Shown: one piece after another, positions 10,437 to 20,731 of the stretch
Layout: every line of letters begins with the position of its first letter
Numbering within the stretch: position 1 is the first letter of the stretch
Translations under genes and position numbers: made by a program
Notes under the pieces: generated by a model
The model's input: only the letters and a program-made list of their open reading frames with translations
Told to the model about the DNA's origin: nothing
Database searches by the model: none
Source: Farysia itapuensis
Lineage: Eukaryota; Basidiomycota; Ustilaginomycetes; Ustilaginales; Ustilaginaceae
Length of the DNA: 64,000 nucleotides
NCBI GenBank assembly: GCA_023212645.1
Contig: JALBYC010000020.1
Location: forward strand, 1-64,000
Direction of reading: 5' to 3'

Positions 10437-11778
10437 ATGCAGTCACGTACAAGCAGATGCATCAGCTTGCTGGTCGCAACATGCTGCGTGCTGGCGATCA
10501 CAGCATCTGCACTCGTTCCAGAATCTCAATCAGTGGACACAGCCAAACATCATAACAATCACTCCTCCAAAAAGCATAGACAACATGACGACCTCGTGCG
10601 CGAAGAATGGAGTAGCATCATGGGATGGTAAGTCTTGCGTACACGTAATCACCATCGCCAGCTTCGAGCTAATTGCTGAGTCTTCTCTACACAACAGGGT
10701 ATCGTAAGTCTGCTACATCGTTAGCATGAAGGGAGCAAGCCAGCTAAGTTGTTAAACGTCTCTTCTTCCCTCTTCGCTCGGACTGCTCAATACAGCATCG
10801 CCTGCTGGGTAATTGTCTACTCGCCGTACGTTTCTCCCAATCCCGTTCTGACCCAGCTTCTCGGTGTTTGCTCTATAAACCGATTTCCTTACCATGTTTC
10901 AGGTTCTGCCTTCTTTTAGTCAAATGCACCAGAACTACGTGTCCAAGTCGGCTGAAGGTCTCTCCATTACCTTCATTGTCATTTGGCTCGCGGGAGATGC
11001 TCTCAATGCGGCCGGTGCCTGGTTCCAGGGACTTTTGTGGACCATGGTGGGTATGCTTGCTATCGTACACATCTTCTACTGCTGACTGATTCGTTTCGAG
11101 TAGATCATTCTCGCACTCTACTATTGTGCATGCGACTGCGTGCTGATCTTCCAGTACTGGTTCTACGGCAAGTACTATCACCGCGGGGTCAAGATTTCGA
11201 CCATCTCCGCCCAGCTTGAAGCAGATGAACGAACGCCTTTAGTCGCCGATGGCAGCGTCATCGAGGATGACATGAGCTACAAGGAAGAAGAGAGCTCGAT
11301 CCAGACTCAAGTCCTCATGTACACGCTCGCTGCCTTCCTAGTCTTCGGAACGGGGGTTGCTGCGTGGTATGTTGCCAAAACGAACGGCTCTCGAGACCAA
11401 CCTCGGGCTGATCCTGGTCATGACAAGGTCGAGTGGAGGTGGGATGCACAAGCGTATGGATGGATGAGTGCGCTGCTCTATCTGTCCAGCAGAGTTCCTC
11501 AGATTCTCAAGAACCGAACAACAAAATGCGAGGGTCTATCGCTTGCGCTTTTCATCTTTGCAGTTGCGGGTAATCTCACCTACGTTGCGAGCATCATGCT
11601 CAAGTCTCTTGAAAGAGACTACTTGATTGAAAGTGCTTCATGGCTCGTCGGCAGCCTAGGCACGATCCTTCTCGACTTTATCGTCTTGGGCCAATTTATT
11701 GCGTATAGACAGGCGCGAAAGGAGATTCACAGGATACGACGATCCAGCATCGCGCAGCACTCGCACCAGGACTTGTGA
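10437..11778 (+). CDS. PQ-loop vacuolar amino-acid transporter (Ypq family), 5 exons
   Basis: Exons 10437-10627, 10698-10703, 10796-10825, 10920-11046 and 11104-11778 give a 342-residue protein. Family knowledge: Ypq1-3/PQLC2 proteins export basic amino acids from the vacuole or lysosome. The spliced sequence reads SIMGWVSIACWVIVYSPQMH, the first PQ-loop. It is followed by NYVSKSAEGLSITFIVIWLAGD. The second repeat contains MSALLYLSSRVPQILKNRTTKCEGLSLALF, with the second PQ motif. Seven hydrophobic segments are visible, plus a signal-like N-terminus. The second exon is only 6 nt. It is needed to give the conserved spacing between G and the SIACW motif, although skipping it keeps the frame. The long luminal or cytosolic loop between the repeats is acidic and low complexity. 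It is convergent with the SARAF-like gene. Confidence 0.92.
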
Positions 11779-11909
11779 TCGCGCCTCGCACTGTAGCTGC
11801 ATCTCTTTTCTTTATAGACAATCCTGTGCGCATCTTTGTGTAACAATAGCATTACTCAACAGAGTGTCATATATATACACTCACTTTGTCTGACGCCTAG
11901 AGGAAATAG

Positions 11910-12857
11910 TTATCTGTTGCGCGTCCCGCCAAAGCCGGAACTGGAGCGCATAGATCCACTCGGCTGCCCAAATGCAGCCCCAAAGTCGTTGTGGTCATCG
12001 TCGAATTGTCTTCTTTGGTAGGTCTCGGACAACGAGGGGCTGTATCGAGCTCGTAGATTGCCATTTCGGCCGCGGGTGTTGTTGAGGGCTGCCGCAGCTA
12101 CACCACCTAGGCCAAGACCCGTCCAGAATCCTGGTCGCCACGAGGAGGCGGCGTTGGCATCCGGCTCTTGTTTCATGTAGGGTGGAGGTGGACCACCTTG
12201 ATTGCCACCCCATCCGGGTGCCCAGCCGCCAGGACCACCACCGCCCCCGCCGGGGCCGCCGCCTCCCCAATTAGCAGCTCCTTGACCAGCAGTCGTACGA
12301 CGAAGTGTGCTAACAAAAGAGTACGCAATGTAGCCCAGCACACTCCAGAAAAGCACCTGGAACAAGAGTCCGGCCCAATCCACGCCAGCAGTGCTTCGGC
12401 GGTAATGAGACCTGGAATCCTCATCGGGCCCATAGGCAGGAAGCAAGTTGTAGGTCAGGGCGCAAGAGTCTTTGAGAACGTATGGGTCGTCAGCATAGTC
12501 GTAGCCCTCGCAAGAGACTTCTACCCTGCCCAATCGTATTGATGGAGGAAGATCAGCAGAGCACTTCCACTGGCCATCACCCATTGACGTGCACTGAACT
12601 GCATCTGGCTTGAATTTCCGACATGGAGAGCCCTTGCACGTAAGCTGTGGGAGCGGGCTTGTCCGTCGGTAGGCGGTCTTATCGCCTGCGTAGAATGTCA
12701 GTGTCCTGATGTCTTTCATGCTGATCCGACGGCCGGCTCCATAGTGGGGCGAGGACTTGTACGCCGACACTTGCAAGCTGAGCAGACAAATTGTGAGTAG
12801 ACTGAGCGCAGCTAGCACAGCTGCACTACATCGCGAACGTGGTCTACAAGATGTCAT
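11910..12857 (-). CDS. SARAF-like ER membrane protein (TMEM66 family)
   Basis: This 315-residue protein has a signal peptide (residues 1-32). Its luminal domain carries six cysteines (74, 79, 89, 99, 116, 132) and the family-typical RTLTFYAGDKTAYRRTSPLPQL opening. There is one membrane segment near 160-183, and a cytosolic tail that is Gly/Pro-rich with many aromatic residues. In animals SARAF resides in the ER and dampens store-operated calcium entry. Fungi have homologues whose role is poorly defined. The tail repeats GGGGPGG-type sequence around residues 197-222. It is a single exon. Convergent neighbour: the PQ-loop transporter, 131 bp away. Confidence 0.88.
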   Translation of the reverse strand: MTSCRPRSRCSAAVLAALSLLTICLLSLQVSAYKSSPHYGAGRRISMKDIRTLTFYAGDKTAYRRTSPLPQLTCKGSPCRKFKPDAVQCTSMGDGQWKCSADLPPSIRLGRVEVSCEGYDYADDPYVLKDSCALTYNLLPAYGPDEDSRSHYRRSTAGVDWAGLLFQVLFWSVLGYIAYSFVSTLRRTTAGQGAANWGGGGPGGGGGGPGGWAPGWGGNQGGPPPPYMKQEPDANAASSWRPGFWTGLGLGGVAAAALNNTRGRNGNLRARYSPSLSETYQRRQFDDDHNDFGAAFGQPSGSMRSSSGFGGTRNR

Positions 12858-13944
12858 TGTTCGCCAGATATGTCTTGATATGGCTTATGGTGTTTGGCCG
12901 TCATCAAAGCAGGCTCGGTCGCTAGGGTTGACGTTGCACAATTCGACGACGTGGAAGGTGTCCGAGGACACGTAACTGCCGCTCCACATGGCGCATGGCA
13001 AATGTCAAAATTCTGCTGTTAGGGTGACGATTGCCCCTTCATGCTCTATGCTCGCATGCTCGCCCGCAAGCCCGCATCCTGCGCTTGCGCTGGTGTCGCA
13101 GAGCTTGTGAACTTCAAAGAGCCCTGTCGCAGGTACAAATGGTGCGATCGTGCTGACATGAGGCTGGGAAAGGAGGGGATAGAGCGTGTGTGGGTTGCGG
13201 GCAAAGGTACTTGGCGTCGAGGTACACGTTGAGCAGACTACCTTTGTTTCACCCTTGTTCCTGGATCGGACCAATGATAGACGACGCTGGGGAGAGGCGA
13301 GGATCGTCATGGTTTCGCGGACACATGACATTGCGTGGAATGCCCAGCCCGTGTAACATCAATCCTGGAAGTGATCGCTCCAGCGGGGCTCCGAGCATGT
13401 CTGGCGCCCAAGGCGCGAACTGACAGCCGCTAAAAGCGAAAATCCAAAGTCCAACACCAAAAGAAGAAAAATGCATCATGTGAGGTCTCGTGTCTCGTGC
13501 CCAGCCACAAAGGCGAGCAGGCGAATTTCGCTGCAAATTCGACTTCCGCGTCGACTTGGAAAACTTGGCCGAGTCACTGCCAACTCGAGTCTGTGTTGAC
13601 ACTAGAGCACAGCACCGAGGGCGGGTGGGGGGCAGCGGGCGGATGGGGAGCAGCGGGCGGATGGGTGTGCGGATCTTGCCTTGGCATGAATGGCAACATG
13701 AGTTCTTCTCATTGATTGAGTGGTGTGATGCAGGCGTGAGTACATTCTGGCGCGATTGACCGAGCCGAGTGTTGTGTCGGAATTTTTTTGGTTTAGCACT
13801 CTGGGGCACTGCTCTCCACCCCGCACGCACAAACCCAAAAAAGTTGCCGGCTCTGCTATATATACACTCTGGTCCCCTCTCTGCCACAAGATTGGTACAC
13901 AAACAAAGCAAATCTTATCCTTACTGTCTTTCGTATCATTCGCA
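12858..13944. promoter_or_regulatory. Divergent promoter region, SARAF-like gene and GDH2
   Basis: About 1.1 kb without a supported gene. It contains an 18-bp tandem duplication (13632-13667, GCAGCGGGCGGATGGG core) and, at 13857-13864, a TATATATA box 81 bp before the GDH2 ATG. The box lies downstream of an in-frame ATG at 13756, which argues against using that earlier ATG. Confidence 0.6.
13857..13864 (+). promoter_or_regulatory. TATA box of GDH2
   Basis: TATATATA lies 81 bp upstream of the chosen start codon at 13945, a usual distance for fungal promoters when a short leader is included. Confidence 0.6.
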
Positions 13945-16900
13945 ATGGCACCGTCTTCGGATCAGTCAGCCAACGGCGCTGCTCCAGCGTCATCCCTGGA
14001 CGATGTTACCAAGATCAAGTCAGCCTTGCTCAACGTCTCCTCGTCCACATCTCGCAGTGGCTCGCACACTCCTGTTGACCATATCATCGCAAACAAGCCA
14101 GGCTACACGGATACAGTCTTCGAGGGCAAGGGCGAACAGGCTGCTCAAGTAAAGCAACTCCTGTCCGATAAGGGCTTTATTCCTCCAGACCTCGTCGTCC
14201 CCGAAGTCAACTGGTTCTACCAGAACTTGGGCATCGACGACACTTACTTTGCCCTCGAAAGCGTCGAGACCATCGCCGACCACATCCTGGCCCTCTTTGG
14301 CGCCAAAATCATGGCCTACACCAAGCACTCCAACAGCCTTGAAATCGATCTCGAAAAGGAATCTGATACCGGTGCCGTCTTCATCCACTCTTCTCAGGCA
14401 GGGAAGTCGCACGTCGACGGCCCTCAGTGGGAGCGACGCATTGATGCAAACTATCTCGACAAGTCCTCCGTCGACAAAGCCTTCCGTCTCGAGACCTACC
14501 GCTCAGCCGGATCAGTCTCTGCACTCTCTCAACAACAGCTTCGATGCTACTTCTTAGCTCAGTGCAAGTTTGTCGAGCCTCGACCTGCGCCAGACTCACA
14601 AGAATATGGCGATATTCGTGCTGTCTCGGACCAGACCTTCCTGACCAAGGCCAGTCCAAACACTCTCGACATTTATCAGAGCATCATGGACGAGGTGCTC
14701 CGCCGACAGGGTCCCGTTATCGAGATGTTTGAGGTCGAAGGAAGCCGAGAGCGACGAATCGTCATTGGCTACCGTATGGGAACGACAAACAGCTTCTTTA
14801 GCGCACTTTCCGACTTGTACCACTTCTACGGTCTCTTCTCTTCGCGCAAGTATGTCGAGCAATTCTCCAACAACGTCACAATCATTTCCATTTACCTCAA
14901 CCCTCTACCCGCTTCCAAGAGCCCTCCGATCGAGCACTCGATCCACCAAGTCATGAAGGAGGCTTCACTCATCTACGTTCTCCCGGACAATCCATTCTTC
15001 CAGCCTGCCTTGGGTGAAAATACGCACGCAGTTCAGGAAGCAACCTATGCTTATGTTGGATGGCTGTTTGCTCAGCACTTCTGCAACAGGCTGGGCCAAG
15101 CTTACCAATCCCTGCGCAACGTGCTGAACGAGAACGATTCACAGCAAGCCGCGATCCTCAACGAAATTAAGCTGCGATTCCGTGAAGAGACCTTCACCCG
15201 ACAGTCGATTCAAGATGTTATTGAGAATCACCCTAGCCTCATTCGACTGCTTTACGTTCACTTTGCCACCATACACTATCCCGGAGGAACACAGGATCAG
15301 GATCTCGTCCCAACTCTGTCTTACCAGCGACTTGTCAAGGAAGAGGTTCTTGACGACAACCAGATGTACGAGAGAATACGTAAGGCTGCCAACAACTCTC
15401 ACGAGCGACAAGTTCTGGAAGCCTTCCTCTTCTTCAACAAGGCAGTACTCAAGACCAACTTTTACACCCCAACCAAGGTCGCCTTGTCTTTCCGCCTCGA
15501 TCCTGGTTTCCTGCCAGAGGTAGAGTACCCAATTAAGCCTTACGGTATCATCTTTGTTGTCGGGGCCGAGTTCCGTGGCTTCCACGTACGCTTCCGTGAT
15601 GTAGCCCGTGGAGGCATCCGCATCGTCCGTTCTCGTAACCGTGAAAACTACTCCATCAACCAGCGAACGCTGTTCGACGAGAACTATGCTTTGGCATCAA
15701 CCCAGCATCTCAAGAACAAGGAGATCCCAGAAGGCGGCGCCAAGGGCACTATTCTCCCCACCCTCGATGCAAATCCCAAGTTGGCATTTGAGAAGTACGT
15801 CGACGCCATCATCGATCTGCTTCTTCCCGGCAAGACACCCGGCGTCAAGGAAGAAATCACGGACTTGCTCGGGAAGGAGGAGATCTTGTTCTTGGGACCT
15901 GACGAGGGTACCGCTGATCTGATGGACTATGCCGCCGAGCATGCTCGGTCCCGTGGCGCACCTTGGTGGAAATCTTTCACGACCGGCAAGACCGCAGCAA
16001 CTCTTGGTGGTGTGCCACACGACGTCTGGGGTATGACTTCGCTGTCTGTCCGTCAGTACATCATTGGTATCTACCGGATGCTCGGCCTCAAGGAAGCAGA
16101 GGTGACCAAGGTGCAGACGGGCGGCCCTGACGGCGATCTTGGCTCCAACGAGATTCTCTTGTCTGTTGACAAGACGGTGGCAATCATCGATGGCAGTGGT
16201 GTGATCTACGACCCGCAAGGTCTCAACCGACCCGAGCTCGTGCGTCTGGCCAAGAGTCGCAAGATGATCTCAGAGTTTGACGCTTCAAAGCTTTCCGCAC
16301 GAGGCTACCGAGTATTGGTCGAAGAGAACGATGTGAAGCTGCCGACTGGAGAAGTCGTACCCGATGGAGTTGCCTTCCGTAACACTGCTCATCTCCGATT
16401 CAGTGCCGATCTGTTTGTTCCCTGCGGTGGCCGACCCGAGGCAATCAACATCTCCAATGTGAACCAGCTCTTTGATCAAGATGGCAAGCCTCACTTCAAG
16501 TACATTGTCGAGGGCGCCAACCTCTTCATCACACGCCAGGCGCGCTTGGAACTTGAAAAGCGTGGCGTCATTCTCTACCCTGATGCCTCCGCAAACAAGG
16601 GTGGTGTCACCTCGTCCTCCCTCGAGGTCCTCTGCGGTCTTTCGTTGCTTGACGATGAGTACGTTGATACCATGCTCTTCAAGAACGGAAAGCCCACCAA
16701 CTTCTACTTGTCGTATGTTCGAGACATCCAGACCATCGTTTCGAGGAATGCCGCTGCGGAGTTCGAGGCCATCTGGCGCGAGAACAGCATGACTGGCAAA
16801 CCACGTTCCACTATCTCTACCGAGGTGAGCACAACGCTGAACAAGCTTTCGGAGGAGTTGGAGGCGACAGACCTGTTCTCGAACGAGCAACTGCGATTGG

Positions 16901-17106
16901 CTGTCCTCGGCCAAGTCTTCCCGCCTACTCTCATCAAGAAGGTTGGTCTGCAGACACTGATTGAACGTATTCCGGAAGCATATGCTCGATCCGCCTTTGC
17001 CGCCAAGGTTGCTGCCGGCTTTGTCTATGCTAACGGAAGCAATGCTAGCCACGTGGACTTTTACAAGCACATCTCCGGCCTGCTCCCATCTACGCATTCC
17101 CATTAG
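13945..17106 (+). CDS. GDH2: NAD-specific glutamate dehydrogenase (large type)
   Basis: A single exon of 1053 residues starts at the ATG at 13945. The frame stays open to an ATG at 13756, but that one precedes the TATA box. The enzyme oxidises glutamate to 2-oxoglutarate and ammonium with NAD+, the catabolic route for using glutamate as a nitrogen or carbon source. The length matches the fungal 115-kDa class. Visible hallmarks are VARGGIRIVRSRNRENY, the lysine-containing PEGGAKGTI segment, GPDEGTADLMDYAAEHARSRG, the GGPDGDLGSNEI nucleotide-binding stretch, and KYIVEGANLFIT. The N-terminal third is the poorly conserved regulatory half. The next gene downstream in the same direction is the acyl-CoA carboxylase, 187 bp after the stop. 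Confidence 0.95.
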   Translation: MAPSSDQSANGAAPASSLDDVTKIKSALLNVSSSTSRSGSHTPVDHIIANKPGYTDTVFEGKGEQAAQVKQLLSDKGFIPPDLVVPEVNWFYQNLGIDDTYFALESVETIADHILALFGAKIMAYTKHSNSLEIDLEKESDTGAVFIHSSQAGKSHVDGPQWERRIDANYLDKSSVDKAFRLETYRSAGSVSALSQQQLRCYFLAQCKFVEPRPAPDSQEYGDIRAVSDQTFLTKASPNTLDIYQSIMDEVLRRQGPVIEMFEVEGSRERRIVIGYRMGTTNSFFSALSDLYHFYGLFSSRKYVEQFSNNVTIISIYLNPLPASKSPPIEHSIHQVMKEASLIYVLPDNPFFQPALGENTHAVQEATYAYVGWLFAQHFCNRLGQAYQSLRNVLNENDSQQAAILNEIKLRFREETFTRQSIQDVIENHPSLIRLLYVHFATIHYPGGTQDQDLVPTLSYQRLVKEEVLDDNQMYERIRKAANNSHERQVLEAFLFFNKAVLKTNFYTPTKVALSFRLDPGFLPEVEYPIKPYGIIFVVGAEFRGFHVRFRDVARGGIRIVRSRNRENYSINQRTLFDENYALASTQHLKNKEIPEGGAKGTILPTLDANPKLAFEKYVDAIIDLLLPGKTPGVKEEITDLLGKEEILFLGPDEGTADLMDYAAEHARSRGAPWWKSFTTGKTAATLGGVPHDVWGMTSLSVRQYIIGIYRMLGLKEAEVTKVQTGGPDGDLGSNEILLSVDKTVAIIDGSGVIYDPQGLNRPELVRLAKSRKMISEFDASKLSARGYRVLVEENDVKLPTGEVVPDGVAFRNTAHLRFSADLFVPCGGRPEAINISNVNQLFDQDGKPHFKYIVEGANLFITRQARLELEKRGVILYPDASANKGGVTSSSLEVLCGLSLLDDEYVDTMLFKNGKPTNFYLSYVRDIQTIVSRNAAAEFEAIWRENSMTGKPRSTISTEVSTTLNKLSEELEATDLFSNEQLRLAVLGQVFPPTLIKKVGLQTLIERIPEAYARSAFAAKVAAGFVYANGSNASHVDFYKHISGLLPSTHSH

Positions 17107-17293
17107 CGCGTCCGGTACCTCTTCACACCTGTAGAATAGCACACACATACAATTTGAACCTTGGTCAAGAATATCATACGCGGCGTCTGTGAATCGGCAA
17201 ATTCGGTTACTTTCTTGATTTTCAGCCGGTGTCAACCCCGCAATGTTTCACCATCACGTCGTGTACTTCCTCACTTCATAGACAGCTGCCAGA

Positions 17294-20200
17294 ATGGGGT
17301 CGAAGCGCATCTTGATTGCAAATCGGTCCGAGATAGCGTGCCGACTTCAGCGCACCTATCAGCTCTTTCCGATAGACGACTCGACTCCTTCCATCGAGAC
17401 AGTTGCGATCTATACCCCTTCTGAGCACAACGCTCTTCACGTTCTACGAGCAGAACACAAACACAAATTGCGGAAAGAAGGTCCTGGTGCGTATTTAGAG
17501 GCTCAAACTGTTGTTCAGATTGCCAAGGAACACCAATGCTGGGGAGTGGCACCGGGCTACGGTTTCTTGTCCGAGGATGCTGGCCTGTCACAGCTCTGTC
17601 AAGATGAAGGCATCGTGTTCTTAGGACCGACATCAGAGCAGTTGCAGAAACTAGGCGACAAGGTCTCAGCCAGATCAATTGCGCACAAGCTTGGAATCCC
17701 CATCCTGGAGGGCACTTCTGCCGACCGAGGCGGCAACCCAACCGAGTCGCTCACCGAGATTCAGCGTTTCGCTCGTGCCATGCCTTCAGGCTCGAAGCTC
17801 ATGCTCAAAGCTGCAGCTGGTGGCGGCGGAAGAGGCATAAGAGTGGTCGAAATATTCGGTAGCGACATAGACAGAGCTGTACAAGATGCGTTTGAATCTT
17901 GCTCTCGGGAAGCCAAAGCAGGATTCGGTGATGACACTGTATATGCAGAGCGGTTCTTGGTCAACGCTCGACATGTCGAGGTCCAGATCTTGGGAGACGG
18001 TCGAGGAGGCGTAACGCACTTTTGGGACAGAGAGTGCTCCCTTCAGCGACGAAACCAGAAGGTTATCGAGATTGCTCCAGCCCCGGCGCTCTCCCCGCAA
18101 CTTCGTCAAGGCATGCTTCAAGCATCGCTCTCCATGGCTCGCTCAGTCAATCTTCGCAGTCTCGCCACCTTCGAATATCTTGTTGACCCTTCTTCAAACA
18201 ATTTCTACTTTATGGAAGCCAATCCGCGCATACAAGTTGAGCATACCATCACAGAGTCTGTCACAGGCATCGACATTGTGGCTCTCCAGCTGCAAGTGGG
18301 TCTCGGTCGGACATTGGCGCAACTCGGTCTTTCCACAGAGACTGTGCCATTTCCGACAAGAAGTTCAATACAGATGCGAGTAAATGCAGAATCTTTCAAG
18401 CCAGATGGCAGTGCTTATCCCGAATTGGGCACCATCTCGTCCCTCTACTTTCCGAGTGGAAAGCACATTCGAGTTGACACCGCAATACACCCGCCACTAC
18501 CGGAGCCTGCAGGTACCTACACTGTGAGCCCCTTGTTTGACAACCTGCTGGCTAAAATAATCATCACTGCTCCAACCTATCCTTCTGCCCTTGAACTCGC
18601 GAAACGGTCGTTGCGGGAAGCTCAAATCGAAGGCGTCCGAACAAACATCTCCTTTTTACTGGCTCTCTTGAGTCATGAAGCAGTCAAAACGGCACAACAT
18701 CATATTCATACCATTCAAATTCATTTTGCTACTCTGCTAGCAGCAAGTCAAGACTTTGAGCAAGCACACCGAAGTCCACCAGCACGAAGTGCAGCCACGA
18801 AAGATGCTGCTTCCTCTTTGGAGGTCGAAGCACCAGAAGACTCTGAAGCGATCGCCTCGCCAATTACGGGCGTTGTTGTGAAAGTCAGCGTTGAAAAGGA
18901 CGCGACCGTACAAGCTGGACAGGAGCTGGTCGTCATCGAAGCTATGAAGATGGAGCATGTGATCAAAGCAGATCGTGGTGGAACCGTTTCAGCGTTGGCA
19001 GTCAAAGCGGGCAGCGTCGTTGCTGCCAACAAGCCTTTGATGTATATCTGTACTTCTGCCGACAGCACAGAGCAAGCAAAGTTGCCCGTCGCTGTTGTCC
19101 AAGAAGAAGACTACAACGTTCCTCGCCCCGAATTGGAAGAACTACAGGACCGAAGACGCTTCACAGTCGATGAAGGACGCTCACTGGAGGTGAAAAAACG
19201 CCACGTCCGCGGCTACAAAACGGCCAGAGAAAATATTGCCATGCTCACTGACTCGGACTCGTTCCTTGAGTACGGTGACTTGAATCTCGCGGCACAATCT
19301 TCTCGATATACACAGGATGAGCTGATTCAGAGGACTAGTGGCGATGGAATCGTCACTGGCTGGGCTCGAATCAATGGAGAATCAGTTGCGCTCGCCATTG
19401 GCGATTACATGGTGCTTGCTGGAACGCAGGGCTACTTTCATCACCTTAAGCTCGATCGAATATTCCTCAGCGTCATGGAGAATCCAGCCCCTTTGATTCT
19501 TTACGCGGAAGGAGGCGGCGGCCGGCCTGGCGATACCGACATCCCTGTGGCTGCAGGTTTGCAGACACCCTCCTTTGCTCTCCTGGGTGAGCTGCGTGCA
19601 CGGGGCATTCCAAGCATTGGCGTCGCAAACGGCTATGTCTTCGCTGGGAACGCAGCCTTGCTGGGCACTTGCGATCTTGTGGTTGCGACCCGTGGCGGCA
19701 CAAACGGAGCCTCGTCGCAAGGATCCACCTCCATAGGAATGGGAGGGAAGGCAATGGTTGAAGGCGGCGGACTAGGGATATTCCAGTCCGAAGAAATTGG
19801 CCCGCCACAAGTCCATATGCAGACGGGAGCCATCGATGTTCTTGTGCCTGACGAGGCTCACGCAGCCGATATCACTCGCCGCCTGTTTGGCATGTTCGCA
19901 GAACCAAGATTCGCCGAGCGACACTGGACCTACAGTAAAGACACAGGCCTGCTCAGGACTTGCATTCCCAGTGCAAAGGACCGCAAGCGAACCTTTGACA
20001 TGCGAAAGGCCATCCAGCTCATCGTCGATGATGACTCCTTCGTGGAATTGGCCAAGGAGTGGGGCACCAGCATGATCACCGGATTCGGCCGCATCAAAGG
20101 CAAGGCCATCGCCATATTGGCCAGTGATCCGAGTTCAAGCCTGGGAGGGGCTATCGACGTGCCTTCCGCTCTCAAAGCTACGCGACTGATGAAGCTATTG

Positions 20201-20731
20201 ACGCGAACACGGTCATTGCATCTGCTCACCTTGTGTGACACCCCTGGATTCATGGTGGGTCCTGCCTTTGAGAAAGAAGCTGGAGGCGGCGGAAGTTTCC
20301 GTGTCTTTGGCGAATGGTTCAGCGCTGCTTCCGAGCTGTCCTTGTCTGGCGGTCGAGTCATTGGGCTTGTTGTGCGCAGAGCCTTTGGTTTGGGAGCTCA
20401 AGCAATGCTCGGCGGCGGAACTCTTCGCAATAGCGTCTCTGCAAGTTGGCCGCAAGGCAGCTTTGGCGCAATGGGCCTTGAAGGGGCGGTCAAGCTTGGG
20501 ATGAAGAAGAAGCTCGAAGCCATCAAAAATCCAGAAGAGCGCCAAACCGTCGAGACTGCCATGGTCGACCAGCTGTACGAACGCGGCAAAGGGCTCAACA
20601 TGGCTACCAAGGGCGAGATCGACACCGTCATTGACCCCGCAGAGACTCGAGAATGGATCGGCAAAGTGCTGCACGTCATCGGCGTGCGTGTTCCCGCCTA
20701 CAAACAGCGAAATCCCGAGTCCAGACTCTAG
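17294..20731 (+). CDS. Single-chain biotin-dependent acyl-CoA carboxylase
   Basis: One 1145-residue exon carries three catalytic parts. The N-terminal biotin carboxylase has MGSKRILIANRSEIACRL and the ATP-grasp glycine loop AAGGGGRGIRVVE near 173-185. A biotinyl carrier domain has EAMKMEHV, with Lys552 as the expected biotin site. The C-terminal carboxyltransferase (about 620-1130) has DGIVTGWARINGESVA and a late GGRVIGLVVRRAFGLGAQAM. This order in one chain matches long-chain or broad acyl-CoA carboxylases known as homohexamers in mycobacteria. It is not the much larger eukaryotic ACC1, and it is not split into alpha and beta subunits like mitochondrial PCC or MCC. No mitochondrial presequence is apparent. 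The substrate (acetyl-, propionyl- or longer acyl-CoA) cannot be told from sequence. Confidence 0.9.
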   Translation: MGSKRILIANRSEIACRLQRTYQLFPIDDSTPSIETVAIYTPSEHNALHVLRAEHKHKLRKEGPGAYLEAQTVVQIAKEHQCWGVAPGYGFLSEDAGLSQLCQDEGIVFLGPTSEQLQKLGDKVSARSIAHKLGIPILEGTSADRGGNPTESLTEIQRFARAMPSGSKLMLKAAAGGGGRGIRVVEIFGSDIDRAVQDAFESCSREAKAGFGDDTVYAERFLVNARHVEVQILGDGRGGVTHFWDRECSLQRRNQKVIEIAPAPALSPQLRQGMLQASLSMARSVNLRSLATFEYLVDPSSNNFYFMEANPRIQVEHTITESVTGIDIVALQLQVGLGRTLAQLGLSTETVPFPTRSSIQMRVNAESFKPDGSAYPELGTISSLYFPSGKHIRVDTAIHPPLPEPAGTYTVSPLFDNLLAKIIITAPTYPSALELAKRSLREAQIEGVRTNISFLLALLSHEAVKTAQHHIHTIQIHFATLLAASQDFEQAHRSPPARSAATKDAASSLEVEAPEDSEAIASPITGVVVKVSVEKDATVQAGQELVVIEAMKMEHVIKADRGGTVSALAVKAGSVVAANKPLMYICTSADSTEQAKLPVAVVQEEDYNVPRPELEELQDRRRFTVDEGRSLEVKKRHVRGYKTARENIAMLTDSDSFLEYGDLNLAAQSSRYTQDELIQRTSGDGIVTGWARINGESVALAIGDYMVLAGTQGYFHHLKLDRIFLSVMENPAPLILYAEGGGGRPGDTDIPVAAGLQTPSFALLGELRARGIPSIGVANGYVFAGNAALLGTCDLVVATRGGTNGASSQGSTSIGMGGKAMVEGGGLGIFQSEEIGPPQVHMQTGAIDVLVPDEAHAADITRRLFGMFAEPRFAERHWTYSKDTGLLRTCIPSAKDRKRTFDMRKAIQLIVDDDSFVELAKEWGTSMITGFGRIKGKAIAILASDPSSSLGGAIDVPSALKATRLMKLLTRTRSLHLLTLCDTPGFMVGPAFEKEAGGGGSFRVFGEWFSAASELSLSGGRVIGLVVRRAFGLGAQAMLGGGTLRNSVSASWPQGSFGAMGLEGAVKLGMKKKLEAIKNPEERQTVETAMVDQLYERGKGLNMATKGEIDTVIDPAETREWIGKVLHVIGVRVPAYKQRNPESRL

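Noticed and set aside
13756..13944. In-frame N-terminal extension of GDH2 by 63 codons
   Set aside because: The TATA box at 13857-13864 lies inside it, and the extra residues do not look like the family or a good presequence.
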